From NCBI GenBank assembly GCA_937995335.1, contig CALKIH010000060.1, positions 115,910 through 179,909 on the forward strand: a stretch of DNA of 64,000 nucleotides, in the 5' to 3' direction. Within the stretch, counting starts at the first letter, position 1. Every line of letters begins with the position of its first letter. Source of the stretch: UBA2357 sp002344625 (GTDB lineage: Bacteria; Pseudomonadota; Gammaproteobacteria; Burkholderiales; Rhodocyclaceae). Position numbers and translations under genes: made by a program. Shown here piece after piece: positions 15,558-24,671 of this stretch. Below the pieces are notes generated by a model. The model had not been told where the DNA came from, searched no databases, and saw nothing but the letters and a program-made list of their open reading frames with translations.

Positions 15558-15574
15558 AAGCACTTTCCGGTCCA
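15558..15574 (-). promoter_or_regulatory. sigma-54-like promoter of the PEP-CTERM gene
   Basis: Read on the minus strand the element is TGGACCGGAAAGTGCTT. It has the invariant GG (-24) and GC (-12) separated by 10 bases, and it agrees with TGGCACG-N4-TTGCTT at most other informative positions (T, GG, CG, TGC, TT). Predicted transcription start is near 15548, leaving a leader of about 31 bases with AGGG before the ATG. Promoters of this class need an activator such as PrsR. Confidence 0.6.
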
Positions 15575-15588
15575 CATTCATCAAGCCA

Positions 15589-15608
15589 TTGTTTTTATTT
15601 AAAAACAA
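15589..15608. repeat. palindrome 1 upstream of the PEP-CTERM gene
   Basis: Perfect 8-base arms ttgttttt and aaaaacaa (15589-15596 and 15601-15608) around attt. Its centre is about 50 bases upstream of the predicted start. It shares the attgttt...aaacaa arms with palindrome 3. Confidence 0.6.
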
Positions 15609-15642
15609 AATACAGCGTATTTTCGGCCGAAATCCGAGTGTA

Positions 15643-15660
15643 AAAAATGTCGACATTTTT
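15643..15660. repeat. palindrome 2 upstream of the PEP-CTERM gene
   Basis: An 18-base perfect palindrome, aaaaatgtc-gacattttt, with no spacer. Its centre is about 103 bases upstream of the predicted sigma-54 start, a usual enhancer distance. Confidence 0.6.
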
Positions 15661-15676
15661 ATTGTTTAAAAACAAT
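15661..15676. repeat. palindrome 3 upstream of the PEP-CTERM gene
   Basis: Perfect 7-base arms attgttt and aaacaat (15661-15667 and 15670-15676) around aa, directly next to palindrome 2. The remaining intergenic stretch, about 15677-15910, is less AT-rich and holds nothing I can name. Confidence 0.6.
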
Positions 15677-15910
15677 GACTTAAAATACTTTTTGCTAACT
15701 TGGGCGCGAATCGTTGGCGAGGACATAATTCACACCCGCCGCGAATCATCAGGACGCCTGCGTGACGTATTCAACCCTGGGCGCACGAATACCCCGGGAG
15801 CGTCGATTCTGGCCGGCGTCGCTGGTTGCGGAGGCCACCGCAAGATCGGATCAGTTTGAGCGCACCGGCGTCGACACGCGACGACACCGGCCTCGCACCT
15901 GGAGGCGCCG

Positions 15911-16714
15911 TCAGCGCGTGGAGATGTGGTTGGCGATGGCCACGAACTGCTCGACCGACAGGCGCTCGCCCCGCAGACCGGGGTCCAGCGCGAGCTGCGC
16001 GTAGTCGGCCTCGCCGAGGTAGTCCCTGAGCGTATTGCGCAGCGTCTTGCGGCGCTGGCCGAACGCGGCGGTCACGATGCGCCCGAGCAGGGCTTCGTCG
16101 CGGGCGGCGAGCGCTTCGGGCGGGCGCGGCTGCATGCGCACGATGCTGGAAGTGACCTTGGGTGCCGGGCGGAATGCGCCGGGCGGCACATCGAACAGGC
16201 GTGCCATCCTGAAGCGATACTGCAACATGACCGACAGACGCCCGTAATCCTCGGTGTCGGGCTCGGCCACCATGCGCATCACGACCTCTTTCTGCAACAT
16301 GAAGGTCAAGTCGCGGACGTGCGCGGCAAACCCCGCCAAGTGGAACAGCAGCGGTGTGGAAATGTTGTAAGGCAGGTTGCCGACGACCCGCAATCCGACG
16401 GACGCACCACCTGCACCCGGCGGAGCGGCCCCGATGGTGGCGAAGTCGAACTTGAGCGCGTCGCCTTCATGAATGGTCAATCGTGCGGGGTCGAAACGCT
16501 CGCGCAGCCGGACGATCAGATCGCGGTCTATTTCAACTACGTCGAGCCGACCTAGCCGTTCGATCAGCGGCTGGGTCAGTGCACCCAGGCCCGGGCCGAT
16601 CTCGACCATGGATTCACCCGCGACCGGCCGGATCGCATCGACGATCCTGCAGATGATGTTCGGGTCACTGAGGAAATTCTGGCCGAAACGCCGCCGGGCC
16701 CGGTGCTCGCTCAC
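15911..16714 (-). CDS. rsmA: 16S rRNA dimethyladenosine transferase
   Basis: The 267-residue RsmA/KsgA methyltransferase that dimethylates two adjacent adenosines near the 3' end of 16S rRNA, late in 30S assembly. The opening RRRFGQNFLSDPNII, the SAM-binding VEIGPGLGALTQ (about 37-48) and the catalytic GNLPYNIST motif are all intact. Length is standard. It is the last gene of the minus-strand block lptD-surA-pdxA-rsmA, 18 bases after pdxA, an order also found in E. coli. Confidence 0.96.
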   Translation of the reverse strand: MSEHRARRRFGQNFLSDPNIICRIVDAIRPVAGESMVEIGPGLGALTQPLIERLGRLDVVEIDRDLIVRLRERFDPARLTIHEGDALKFDFATIGAAPPGAGGASVGLRVVGNLPYNISTPLLFHLAGFAAHVRDLTFMLQKEVVMRMVAEPDTEDYGRLSVMLQYRFRMARLFDVPPGAFRPAPKVTSSIVRMQPRPPEALAARDEALLGRIVTAAFGQRRKTLRNTLRDYLGEADYAQLALDPGLRGERLSVEQFVAIANHISTR

Positions 16715-16732
16715 TGGACTACCCTCCGGTCG

Positions 16733-17752
16733 CTAACGCGACCCCTTACCCGCGGGAGGCGCCGCCAGCGCGATGGCCAGCTCGACCGCGGCAAACAGGC
16801 TGCCCGGGTCGGCCCGGCCGGTGCCGGCGAGATCCAGCGCGGTGCCGTGGTCGACCGACGTACGCACGATCGGCAGGCCGAGCGTCACATTGACCCCTCC
16901 GCCGAAGCTCGCGTGCTTGAGCACCGGCAAGCCCTGGTCGTGATACATGGCCAGCACCGCGTCGCCCTGCTCCAGGGTGTGCGGCACGAACAAGGTATCG
17001 GCCGGCAACGGCCCCAGCAGTTGCATTCCCGCAGCACGCAGGCGATCGAGCAGCGGGATGATCACCTCGATCTCTTCCCGCCCCATGTGCCCGCCCTCCC
17101 CCGCATGCGGATTCAGGCCGGCAACGAGAATGCGTGGATCGGGCAAACCGAACCGGGTGACCAGATCGGCATGCATGATGCGCAGGGTTTCCTCCAGCGC
17201 GCGCGCCGTGATCGCCGCCGGCACCGCTGCAAGCGGCAGATGCGTGGTCGCCAGCGCGACCCTCAGGCCACCGCCCACCAGCATCATCACGACGCGCGGC
17301 GTGCCGGTGCGCTCGGCGAGATACTCGGTGTGGCCGCTGAACGCAACACCCGCATCGTTGATGACAGCCTTGTGTACCGGCGCGGTCACCATGGCCGAAA
17401 ACTCGCCGCTCCGGCAGCCATCGATTGCCCGATCGAGCAGGGCGAGCACGCCCGCGGCGTTGTGCGGGTCGAGCCGGCCCGCGACGACCGGCCTGGCAAG
17501 CGGCACGTGCAGGACTTCGAGCACCCCGACCCGTTCGTCGGGCGCACGGACCACGGCGGGATCGTAGTCGCACACGCGGACGGCACGCCCGCTGGCTTGC
17601 GCGCATCTGCGGATCAGCCCGGCATCGCCAAGCACCACCAGCCTCGCCGGCCACGCCCGCGCAGCCAGTGCGACGCACAGCTCCGGCCCCACGCCGGCCG
17701 GCTCGCCGCTGGTGACCGCGATCACGGCTTGCCGCGCGGCCTGCGTGCTCAT
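16733..17752 (-). CDS. pdxA: 4-hydroxythreonine-4-phosphate dehydrogenase
   Basis: A 339-residue PdxA, the NAD-dependent dehydrogenase of vitamin B6 (pyridoxal 5'-phosphate) synthesis. Typical segments are VTSGEPAGVGPEL at the start, MVTAPVHKAVI and FSGHTEYLAERTG in the middle, and GGGVNVTLGLPIVRTSVDHGTALDLAG near the end (the metal- and substrate-binding His residues lie in these). Its start overlaps the surA stop by 4 bases, so it is translationally coupled to surA. Confidence 0.95.
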   Translation of the reverse strand: MSTQAARQAVIAVTSGEPAGVGPELCVALAARAWPARLVVLGDAGLIRRCAQASGRAVRVCDYDPAVVRAPDERVGVLEVLHVPLARPVVAGRLDPHNAAGVLALLDRAIDGCRSGEFSAMVTAPVHKAVINDAGVAFSGHTEYLAERTGTPRVVMMLVGGGLRVALATTHLPLAAVPAAITARALEETLRIMHADLVTRFGLPDPRILVAGLNPHAGEGGHMGREEIEVIIPLLDRLRAAGMQLLGPLPADTLFVPHTLEQGDAVLAMYHDQGLPVLKHASFGGGVNVTLGLPIVRTSVDHGTALDLAGTGRADPGSLFAAVELAIALAAPPAGKGSR

Positions 17753-19065
17753 TCGTTGGTCAACCGGATCTCGACATAGGCACTGTCGCGTATGCGCCGC
17801 AGCCAGTCGTTATTGGCTTCGTCGGCCTTGCGGGCGCGCAGTGCGTTTCGCGCCGCGTTGCGCTTGCGTTCTTCCGAAAAATCCTGCATCCGCCGCTCGA
17901 CGACCTGGATCAGATGCCAGCCGAACGGTGAGTGCACCGGGCCGCTCAGTTCGCCCGGCGCGAGTTCGTTCATCGCGCGCTGGAATTCGGGAACGGTATC
18001 CCCCTGATTGAGCCAGCCGAGATCCCCTCCCTTGGCGGCGGACAAATCGGCCGAGTTCGCCTTGGCGAGCTCTTCGAAGCCCTCGCCATTCAGAATGCGC
18101 TCGCGCAGCCCCAGCAGACGGCTCTCGGCGTCGGTATCGGTCAGCACTTCGGACGTCTTGAGCAGGATGTGGCGCGCGCGCGTCTGCTCGACTTCGTTCG
18201 ACCCGGCCAGTTCGCCACCGCGCACATCGACGAACTTGACGATGTGCAGCCCGGCGGCGCTGCGGATCACCGGCGACACCTCGCCCCGCCCCAGGTCACG
18301 CAGCGCATCCGCAAACAGCGCCGGCAGGCGCTCTTGCGTGCGCCAGCCGATCTGGCCACCGTTCATCGCGTCGGGCGCGTCGGAATAGGTCGCGGCGAGA
18401 CGGCCGAAATCCTCGCCCGCGGCAAGCTTGGCCATGACTTCCTCGGCGCGCCGGCCGATGCGCATGATGTCTTCCTGGTTCGGCGATTCCGGGGCACGCA
18501 GCAGGATGTGCGCAACCATGAATTCCTGGCCCGAGAAAGCCTCCGGATTGGTGGCGATGAAATTGTCGACCTCGGCCTCGGTCACGACGATCTGGCTATC
18601 GACCTCGCGTTCGCGCAGCCGCGTCACGAGGATATCGTTGCTGATCTGCTCGCGAAAACGCTCCCAGGTCACGCCATCGGCCTCGAGGCGGCTCCGCAAC
18701 GCGTCCTCGCTCAGATTGTTGTTACTGGCGATGCGCGCGATCGCCCGCGACAGCGTGGCCTCGTCCGCCCGCAACGCGCTCTCTTCGGCGAGTTGACGCT
18801 GGATGCGCTCGATGATCAGACGCTCGAGCACCTGGCGCTCCAGCACCTCAGCGGGAGGCTGCTGCACGCCCTGGCGACCGAGTTGCACGATCGCCTGTTC
18901 GATCCGGTTGCGCAACTCGACCCGGGTGATGACTTCCTTGTTCACGACCGCAACCACGCTGTCCACTTCGGTGCTGCGCTGCGCATGCGCGCCCGTGGAC
19001 GGAAGCAGTGCGGCAAGGCTCACGCACGCCAGGGCTATCAGACTGTAGAGGGACGAAATTCGCAT
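17749..19065 (-). CDS. surA: periplasmic peptidyl-prolyl isomerase SurA
   Basis: A 438-residue periplasmic chaperone that escorts outer-membrane proteins, including LptD, to the Bam machine. A signal peptide covers about 1-28. The SurA N-terminal chaperone domain follows (VDSVVAVVNKEVITRVELRNR), then two PpiC parvulin domains at about 175-275 (EFMVAHILLRAPE) and 285-385 (ARHILLKTSEVL), and a short C-terminal strand. It lies 38 bases downstream of lptD. The co-location with lptD, its best-known client, is conserved in proteobacteria. Confidence 0.95.
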   Translation of the reverse strand: MRISSLYSLIALACVSLAALLPSTGAHAQRSTEVDSVVAVVNKEVITRVELRNRIEQAIVQLGRQGVQQPPAEVLERQVLERLIIERIQRQLAEESALRADEATLSRAIARIASNNNLSEDALRSRLEADGVTWERFREQISNDILVTRLREREVDSQIVVTEAEVDNFIATNPEAFSGQEFMVAHILLRAPESPNQEDIMRIGRRAEEVMAKLAAGEDFGRLAATYSDAPDAMNGGQIGWRTQERLPALFADALRDLGRGEVSPVIRSAAGLHIVKFVDVRGGELAGSNEVEQTRARHILLKTSEVLTDTDAESRLLGLRERILNGEGFEELAKANSADLSAAKGGDLGWLNQGDTVPEFQRAMNELAPGELSGPVHSPFGWHLIQVVERRMQDFSEERKRNAARNALRARKADEANNDWLRRIRDSAYVEIRLTNE

Positions 19066-19103
19066 GGTGAATTGAATGGGATTCGATTGAGGTTGACCGT
19101 CGC

Positions 19104-21404
19104 TCAGTTTCCGCCAAACACGCGGTTCGAGGGCGACTCGTTGATCATGCCGTAGCCCGGAACGCTACGCCGCAGCAGATTGACCGGACTCGGCCCGAGG
19201 CTGCCGAGCCCCGAAAGCTCGAGCTGGAAGAACACCGCATTGGTCACGTCCTCCGGATTGGTCGCGAAGCGGTGCATCGCGGTACGGAACACCCAGCATC
19301 CGCCATCGTACTCGATGCCGCCCAGCGCCTCGGTGATGCGGCTTTCCTTGATCGAGCGCGACACCCGCGCCACGCCGTACCAGCCCCCGCCCAGCGGCCA
19401 TTGGCCCGACACGTCGAGGTCACGCAGCACATCGCGCGAATAGCGATAGCCCACGTTGAGCGCCTTTGCATACTCGGGCTGATAGCGCACCGCGAAGTTG
19501 AAACGCTGGGTGACATCGTCGTCGGGATTGTACTGGAACGCCGTGTCGATCGACGTGGTCGCGGTGACCCGGCCATTCGCCGCGGCCAGGATATCGGTGT
19601 TGTTGGACGAATTTTCCGGCTCACCCGGCAAGGTCACCCGCCGGTCCTCGAAATAATAGCGCTGGCCGACCGTGGCACGAAAACGTTCGATCCCGGACCC
19701 CGGCTCGATGTAACGGGTGGTGACGGCCGCCGTGATCTGGTTGGCGTCGGCGATGCGGTCGACACCCGAGTAGCGGTTCTCGCTGAAGATCTGGGCGAAG
19801 CCGAAGTCGTAGTTCGCGGTGTCGAAAATCGGGATGTCGTCCTGGCGGCGGTACGGCACGTTGACGTACATCAGGCGCGGCTCCAGCGTCTGGCGGTAGG
19901 CGTTGCCGAAAAGTGTGGTGTCACGGTCGTAGAACAGCCCGCCATCGACAGTGAACACCGGGATCGACCGGGTGATGTCGTCGCGCGCGCCGGGGGCCGG
20001 ATTGTCGATCGCGTAACGGGTGTAGTGCGCGCCGAGCTTGGGGGTGATGTAGTAGCCCGCCTGCTCGTAGGGCAGCGAGATTTGCGGATAGGCGACGAAA
20101 CGGCTGCCGCTCGCGAAGTCACTGTCACCATGCTCGAATTCGACGAATTCGCCGTGGATCGCGAACGCACTGCCGCCGGGCAGATCGGCACGCCGCCCGT
20201 CCACCAGCAACTGCGGCACGCGCCGATAGGGCTCCTCGCCCGACAGGGTCTGATAGCTCTGCACCAGCCCGGAGGCGGTCCACCAACCGCCCCCGGTGTA
20301 GCGCAGGCGCGCCTCGCGCAGCAGGTTGGTGCGCGAGGAACTCTCGACCCGTGTGCTGAGATCCTCGAAATAGTCGTCGTCCGATACCGCGTTGAGGTCG
20401 AGCGACCCGAACCAGTTGGGGGCCAGTTGCTGTTGATGCTGCAATGAACCCAGCGAGCGCGATTCGCCGGTGACCCGGTCGTTGGCCATCACTTCGACAT
20501 GCGCGTCGCCGCGATAGGTCGGGGTGAGGTAGCGGAACTCGCCCGCGAGCTGCAATCCGCGCCGACTCATCATGCGCGGCGCCAGGGTCGCGTCGTAGTT
20601 GGGCGCGATATTGAAGTAGTACGGCATCGACACGTCGAAGCCGGTCTTGTTGGTGTAGCCCATGGTGGGCGGCAGCAAACCCGACTGCCGCTGCTCGGCC
20701 AGCGGGAACTCGACCCACGGCCACCACAGGATCGGCACGTCCTTGAACACCAGCGAGCTGCCCTTCGATTCGCCGACTTCACGATCGTAGTCAAGCGCCA
20801 GATCGTCGGATTTGAGGTACCACTCCGGATCGGGCGCGGGACAGGTCGACCAGGTCGCCTGCTTGAGCCGAAACTGGTTTTCGCCCTCGAAGTACATCAT
20901 CTCGGCCGCGCCCGCGCCGACGGCCTCGCGCGAAGCTGCACCGGGCGCGCCGACGACGGGCCGGCTGAAGGAATACGTGGGGGTCTCGAACTCTCCCGTC
21001 CATTCGTGCAGCACGATGCGCGCACGCGGACCGCTCACCACGTCGCCATCGCGCACGATGCGTACGTTGCCGTCGGCCTGGACCTCGTCGGCGAGCTCGC
21101 GGAAGGTCAGACGGTCGGCGGTCACGACGACACCGTCACGCCGGAGTTCGACGTCACCATCGGCCACCATTTCCTGCATCCGGGTACCGAAGATCCGTTC
21201 GGCCGTCACGTCGGTGCGGCCCGGCGAGCGCTCCTCGACCGGCGCCGCAGGCGTGTCCGGCACCTCGACCGCATCGGCCTGCGCCAGCACCGGCGCACCC
21301 AGCAACGCGGGCGACACCCGCAACGGCGCACGATCGCCCGCGAGCGCGGGGGCCCCGAGGCAACACAGCAGCAGCGGCAACAATCGAAATCGCGTATTCA
21401 GCAC
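19104..21404 (-). CDS. lptD: LPS-assembly protein LptD
   Basis: The outer-membrane barrel that inserts lipopolysaccharide into the outer leaflet with LptE. From the GTG at 21404 the 766-residue product has a signal peptide (about 1-22), an OstA/LptA-like jellyroll in the N-terminal 170 residues (DVTAERIFGTRMQEMVADGDVELRRDGV as spaced motifs), and a long LptD barrel domain to the C-terminus. Cysteines that could form disulfides occur in the segments around STCPAPDPEW and GGCWVF. The frame remains open for 335 more codons upstream, but that part overlaps amgK on the other strand and has no LptD similarity. The ribosome binding site for the GTG is weak, so the exact start is the least certain point. 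Confidence 0.92.
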   Translation of the reverse strand: MLNTRFRLLPLLLCCLGAPALAGDRAPLRVSPALLGAPVLAQADAVEVPDTPAAPVEERSPGRTDVTAERIFGTRMQEMVADGDVELRRDGVVVTADRLTFRELADEVQADGNVRIVRDGDVVSGPRARIVLHEWTGEFETPTYSFSRPVVGAPGAASREAVGAGAAEMMYFEGENQFRLKQATWSTCPAPDPEWYLKSDDLALDYDREVGESKGSSLVFKDVPILWWPWVEFPLAEQRQSGLLPPTMGYTNKTGFDVSMPYYFNIAPNYDATLAPRMMSRRGLQLAGEFRYLTPTYRGDAHVEVMANDRVTGESRSLGSLQHQQQLAPNWFGSLDLNAVSDDDYFEDLSTRVESSSRTNLLREARLRYTGGGWWTASGLVQSYQTLSGEEPYRRVPQLLVDGRRADLPGGSAFAIHGEFVEFEHGDSDFASGSRFVAYPQISLPYEQAGYYITPKLGAHYTRYAIDNPAPGARDDITRSIPVFTVDGGLFYDRDTTLFGNAYRQTLEPRLMYVNVPYRRQDDIPIFDTANYDFGFAQIFSENRYSGVDRIADANQITAAVTTRYIEPGSGIERFRATVGQRYYFEDRRVTLPGEPENSSNNTDILAAANGRVTATTSIDTAFQYNPDDDVTQRFNFAVRYQPEYAKALNVGYRYSRDVLRDLDVSGQWPLGGGWYGVARVSRSIKESRITEALGGIEYDGGCWVFRTAMHRFATNPEDVTNAVFFQLELSGLGSLGPSPVNLLRRSVPGYGMINESPSNRVFGGN

Positions 21405-21554
21405 AGGCGCCTGCAAACTTCTGCTCCTAGTTCGTGCGCCCACCCGATCGAGCTGCCGGCGGCGGGCACGACCCCGCCGCGGATATCTCCTAGGCAGGCA
21501 AGCTTCGGCATTTGATAAACTGCCGGATTTTACACGAAGCCTGCGGAGCAACCG

Positions 21555-22559
21555 TTGCAAAGACTCACCCAACTCGAAAACTGGCTCGCCACTTTGTATC
21601 CAAATGGCTCGATCGGCATCGAAACCGCCTCGGCCGACGCAAGCTTCAGGCGCTATTTTCGCGTCACCGTGGCCGGCGAGGCACACCCGCTGATCGCGAT
21701 GGACGCCCCGCCCGCACATGAGGACTGCGGCCCCTGGCTGCAGGTGGCCGCACTCTTCGGCGCGGCCGGCGTACACGTTCCGGCGGTGCTCGCCAACGAT
21801 GCCGAACAGGGCTTCATCCTGATGTCGGATCTCGGCAGCACCACCTATCTCGACGCGCTCACACCCGACAACGCCGCCACGCTCTACGGCGACGCGCTCG
21901 GCAGTCTGGTCGCGATCCAGCGCGCCAGCCGCCCTGGCGTCCTGCCCGCATATACGCGCGATCTGCTGCTGCGGGAAATGCGCCTGTTCCCAGAGTGGTA
22001 CATCGGCCGGCACATCGGCCTGGATCTCGACGACGGCCAGATCAGCGCACTCGAAGCGGTGTTCGAGCGCATCCTCGAAATCAACCTGGCCGAGCCTTCG
22101 GTCTTCGTGCATCGCGACTACCACTCGCGCAATCTGATGCGCGTGGCCGACGGCACCAACCCCGGCATCATCGACTTCCAGGATGCGGTCTATGGCCCGC
22201 TCAGCTACGACCTGGTCTCCCTGCTGAAAGACGCCTACATCCGCTGGGACGAGGATTTCGTGCTCGACCAGTTGATTCGCTACTGGGAAGCCGCGCGCAA
22301 GCTCGGCCTGCCGGTGCGCAGCGACTTCGCCGACTTCCACCGCGACTTCGAATGGATGGGGGTGCAGCGCCACCTCAAGGTGCTCGGCATCTTCGCGCGG
22401 CTCTCCCACCGCGACGGCAAGGACGGCTATCTGAAGGACCTGCCGCTGGTCATGGACTACCTGCGCCGCACCTGCACCCGCTACGGCGCGCTGCGCCCGC
22501 TGTTGCGCCTGCTCGAACGCATCGACCCGAACCCGGTGCAGTTCGGCTACACCTTCTGA
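21555..22559 (+). CDS. amgK: anomeric MurNAc/GlcNAc kinase (cell-wall recycling)
   Basis: A 334-residue protein of the aminoglycoside phosphotransferase fold, with the kinase catalytic loop HRDYHSRNLM and the following IIDFQDA metal-binding motif. AmgK phosphorylates N-acetylmuramate on C1 in the peptidoglycan recycling route known in Pseudomonas. The assignment rests on the fold, on the downstream murU-like gene, and on the position next to lptD, which matches Pseudomonas putida. The start is TTG 21555 with GGAG six bases before it. It is divergent from lptD and followed by murU after 8 bases. Confidence 0.88.
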   Translation: MQRLTQLENWLATLYPNGSIGIETASADASFRRYFRVTVAGEAHPLIAMDAPPAHEDCGPWLQVAALFGAAGVHVPAVLANDAEQGFILMSDLGSTTYLDALTPDNAATLYGDALGSLVAIQRASRPGVLPAYTRDLLLREMRLFPEWYIGRHIGLDLDDGQISALEAVFERILEINLAEPSVFVHRDYHSRNLMRVADGTNPGIIDFQDAVYGPLSYDLVSLLKDAYIRWDEDFVLDQLIRYWEAARKLGLPVRSDFADFHRDFEWMGVQRHLKVLGIFARLSHRDGKDGYLKDLPLVMDYLRRTCTRYGALRPLLRLLERIDPNPVQFGYTF

Positions 22560-22567
22560 GCCGGCCG

Positions 22568-23251
22568 ATGCGCGCGATGATTCTTGCCGCCGGACGGGGC
22601 GAACGCATGCGCCCTCTCACCGACACCTGCCCCAAGCCGCTGCTGGCGGCGGCCGGCAAGCCGCTCATCGTGCGGCATGTCGAACGACTGCGCGACGCCG
22701 GCATGCGCGAGATCGTGATCAATCATGCCCACCTCGGCCATCTCATCGAGGCGGCACTGGGGAATGGCGATGCGTTCGGGGTGCACCTGCGCTACTCGCC
22801 CGAACCCCAGGCGCTCGAAACCGCCGGCGGCATCCGCCAGGCACTGCCGCTCCTGGGCGACGAGCCCTTCGTCGTCGTGAATGGCGACATCCACTGCGAC
22901 TTCGATCCGGCCCGCCTGATCGGGCGCGGCGCGGACCTCTCGGCCACCACGACCCTGGCCCATCTGGTGCTGGTGCCCAACCCCGCCCACCATCCCGACG
23001 GCGACTTCGGCCTGGCCGACGGCCGGCTGCGGCTTGGCGATCGCGGCAGGCTGACCTACTCGGGCATCGGCCTCTTTCATCCGGCGCTGTTCGAACCGGT
23101 CGCGGCCGGTACCCGGGCGGCGCTCGGGCCGCTGCTGCGCGCAAATATCGCGCTCGACCGGATCGGCGGCGAACGCCACGACGGTTTCTGGCTCGATGTC
23201 GGCACCCCGGAACGGCTGGCCGAGCTCGAGCGACATCTGGCCGCGCGATGA
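22568..23251 (+). CDS. murU: MurNAc-1-phosphate uridylyltransferase
   Basis: A 227-residue sugar-nucleotide transferase. It starts LAAGRGERMRPLTDTCPKPLL, the nucleotide-binding loop of this family, and has VVNGDIHCD with the metal-binding Asp, and HDGFWLDVGTPERL near the end. MurU forms UDP-MurNAc from MurNAc-1-phosphate, bypassing the fosfomycin-sensitive MurA step. Directly downstream of amgK, so the two make a recycling pair. The small size (family about 225) separates it from GlmU and from glucose-1-phosphate transferases. Confidence 0.88.
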   Translation: MRAMILAAGRGERMRPLTDTCPKPLLAAAGKPLIVRHVERLRDAGMREIVINHAHLGHLIEAALGNGDAFGVHLRYSPEPQALETAGGIRQALPLLGDEPFVVVNGDIHCDFDPARLIGRGADLSATTTLAHLVLVPNPAHHPDGDFGLADGRLRLGDRGRLTYSGIGLFHPALFEPVAAGTRAALGPLLRANIALDRIGGERHDGFWLDVGTPERLAELERHLAAR

Positions 23252-23324
23252 TCGGAAGGCAGCTACGACGCCGCGCGGGTATCATTCTGTCGAATCCCAA
23301 CCTTATCCCGCACGCAGGCCCTCG

Positions 23325-24671
23325 ATGACCCTCACTGCCCGCCCCAGCCTCGACCTCACTCCCTTCCAGGCCCGCCGCCAAGGGCTCATCGAGCACATGC
23401 ATGCGGCCGGCGGCGGCGTGGCGCTGATCCCGACGGCGGCCGAGGCGTTGCGCAACCGCGACACCCATTTCCCGTATCGCGCCGACAGCTACTTTCACTA
23501 TCTGACCGGTTTCGGCGAACCCGAGGCTGCGGTCGTTCTGGTCGCCGGTGCCGCACCGAAGACCATCCTGTTCTGCCGCGAAAAGAACGAAGAGCGCGAG
23601 ATCTGGGACGGCTATCGCCATGGCCCCGACGCGGCCCGCGCCGCGTTCGGTTTCGACGAAGCGTGGACCATCGGCGACCTCGACCGGCGCCTGCCCGAAC
23701 TGCTCGCGGACCAACCGGTGCTGTGGTGCGGGTTCGGCTACGACGCCGCGTGGGACGAACGCGTCACCCGCGCGCTCAACCAGGTGCGGGCCAACTCACG
23801 CGCCGGCAGCGTGCCGCCGCACAGCATTCGCGACGTGCGCGCCGAGCTCGACGAAATGCGCCTCGTCAAGGATGACAGCGAACTCGCGCTGATGCGTCGG
23901 GCCGCCGCGATCTCGGCAAGCGCGCACCGCCGCGCCATGTGCGCGACCCGCCCGGGGCGCTTCGAGTACGAGATCGAAGCCGAACTGCTCCACAGCTTCC
24001 GCGCCGCCGGCAGCCAGTACCCGGCCTATCCGTCGATCGTCGCGAGCGGCGCCAATGCGTGCGTGCTCCACTACGTGGCGAACGACCGCCAGATGCAGGA
24101 CGGCGACCTGCTCCTGATCGATGCCGGCTGCGAGCTCGACGGCTACGCCTCGGACATCACCCGCAGCTTTCCGGTCAGCGGCCGGTTCTCTGCGGCGCAG
24201 CGCGATCTCTACGAAATGGTGCTGGCCGCCCAGGGCGCGGCCCGCGACGCGATCCGCCCCGGCGCACACTGGAACACGCCGCACGAGGCGGCGGTGCGGG
24301 TGATCGCCGACGGCTTGCGCCAGCTCGGGCTGGTCAAGGGCTCGCTCGACGAGGTCATCGAACAAAGCCACTACCGGCGTTTCTACATGCACCGCACCGG
24401 CCACTGGCTGGGCCGCGACGTACACGACGCGGGCGAGTACAAACAACAGGGCGAATGGCGGCCGCTGCGGCCCGGCATGGTCCTCACGGTCGAGCCCGGC
24501 TGCTACGTCCGCCCCGCCGCCGACATCCCCGAAGCGTTCTGGAACATCGGCATCCGTATCGAGGACGACGCGATCGTGACGCCGGACGGCTGCGAGTTCA
24601 TCACCACCGCCGTGCCTTCGAGCGTGGCCGGAATCGAAGCGCTGATGGCCGAGGGTCGCGATGGATCATGA
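23325..24671 (+). CDS. pepP: Xaa-Pro aminopeptidase
   Basis: A 448-residue M24 metallopeptidase that removes N-terminal residues preceding proline. The N-terminal creatinase-like domain covers about 1-170. The pita-bread catalytic domain carries the metal ligands: Asp pair in LLIDAGCELDGYASDITRSFPV, His in HRTGHWLGRDVHD, and Glu residues in LTVEPGCY and IRIEDD. I start at ATG 23325, where the conserved PFQARRQGLIEHM region begins shortly after; an in-frame upstream extension overlaps murU. The 3' end overlaps ubiH by 11 bases, as in the pepP-ubiH operons of other proteobacteria. Confidence 0.95.
   Translation: MTLTARPSLDLTPFQARRQGLIEHMHAAGGGVALIPTAAEALRNRDTHFPYRADSYFHYLTGFGEPEAAVVLVAGAAPKTILFCREKNEEREIWDGYRHGPDAARAAFGFDEAWTIGDLDRRLPELLADQPVLWCGFGYDAAWDERVTRALNQVRANSRAGSVPPHSIRDVRAELDEMRLVKDDSELALMRRAAAISASAHRRAMCATRPGRFEYEIEAELLHSFRAAGSQYPAYPSIVASGANACVLHYVANDRQMQDGDLLLIDAGCELDGYASDITRSFPVSGRFSAAQRDLYEMVLAAQGAARDAIRPGAHWNTPHEAAVRVIADGLRQLGLVKGSLDEVIEQSHYRRFYMHRTGHWLGRDVHDAGEYKQQGEWRPLRPGMVLTVEPGCYVRPAADIPEAFWNIGIRIEDDAIVTPDGCEFITTAVPSSVAGIEALMAEGRDGS

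Noticed and set aside
19104..22409. A 1101-residue reading of lptD with a long N-terminal extension
   Set aside because: The extra 335 codons lie opposite amgK on the other strand and lack any LptD or signal-peptide character; the signal peptide begins at GTG 21404.
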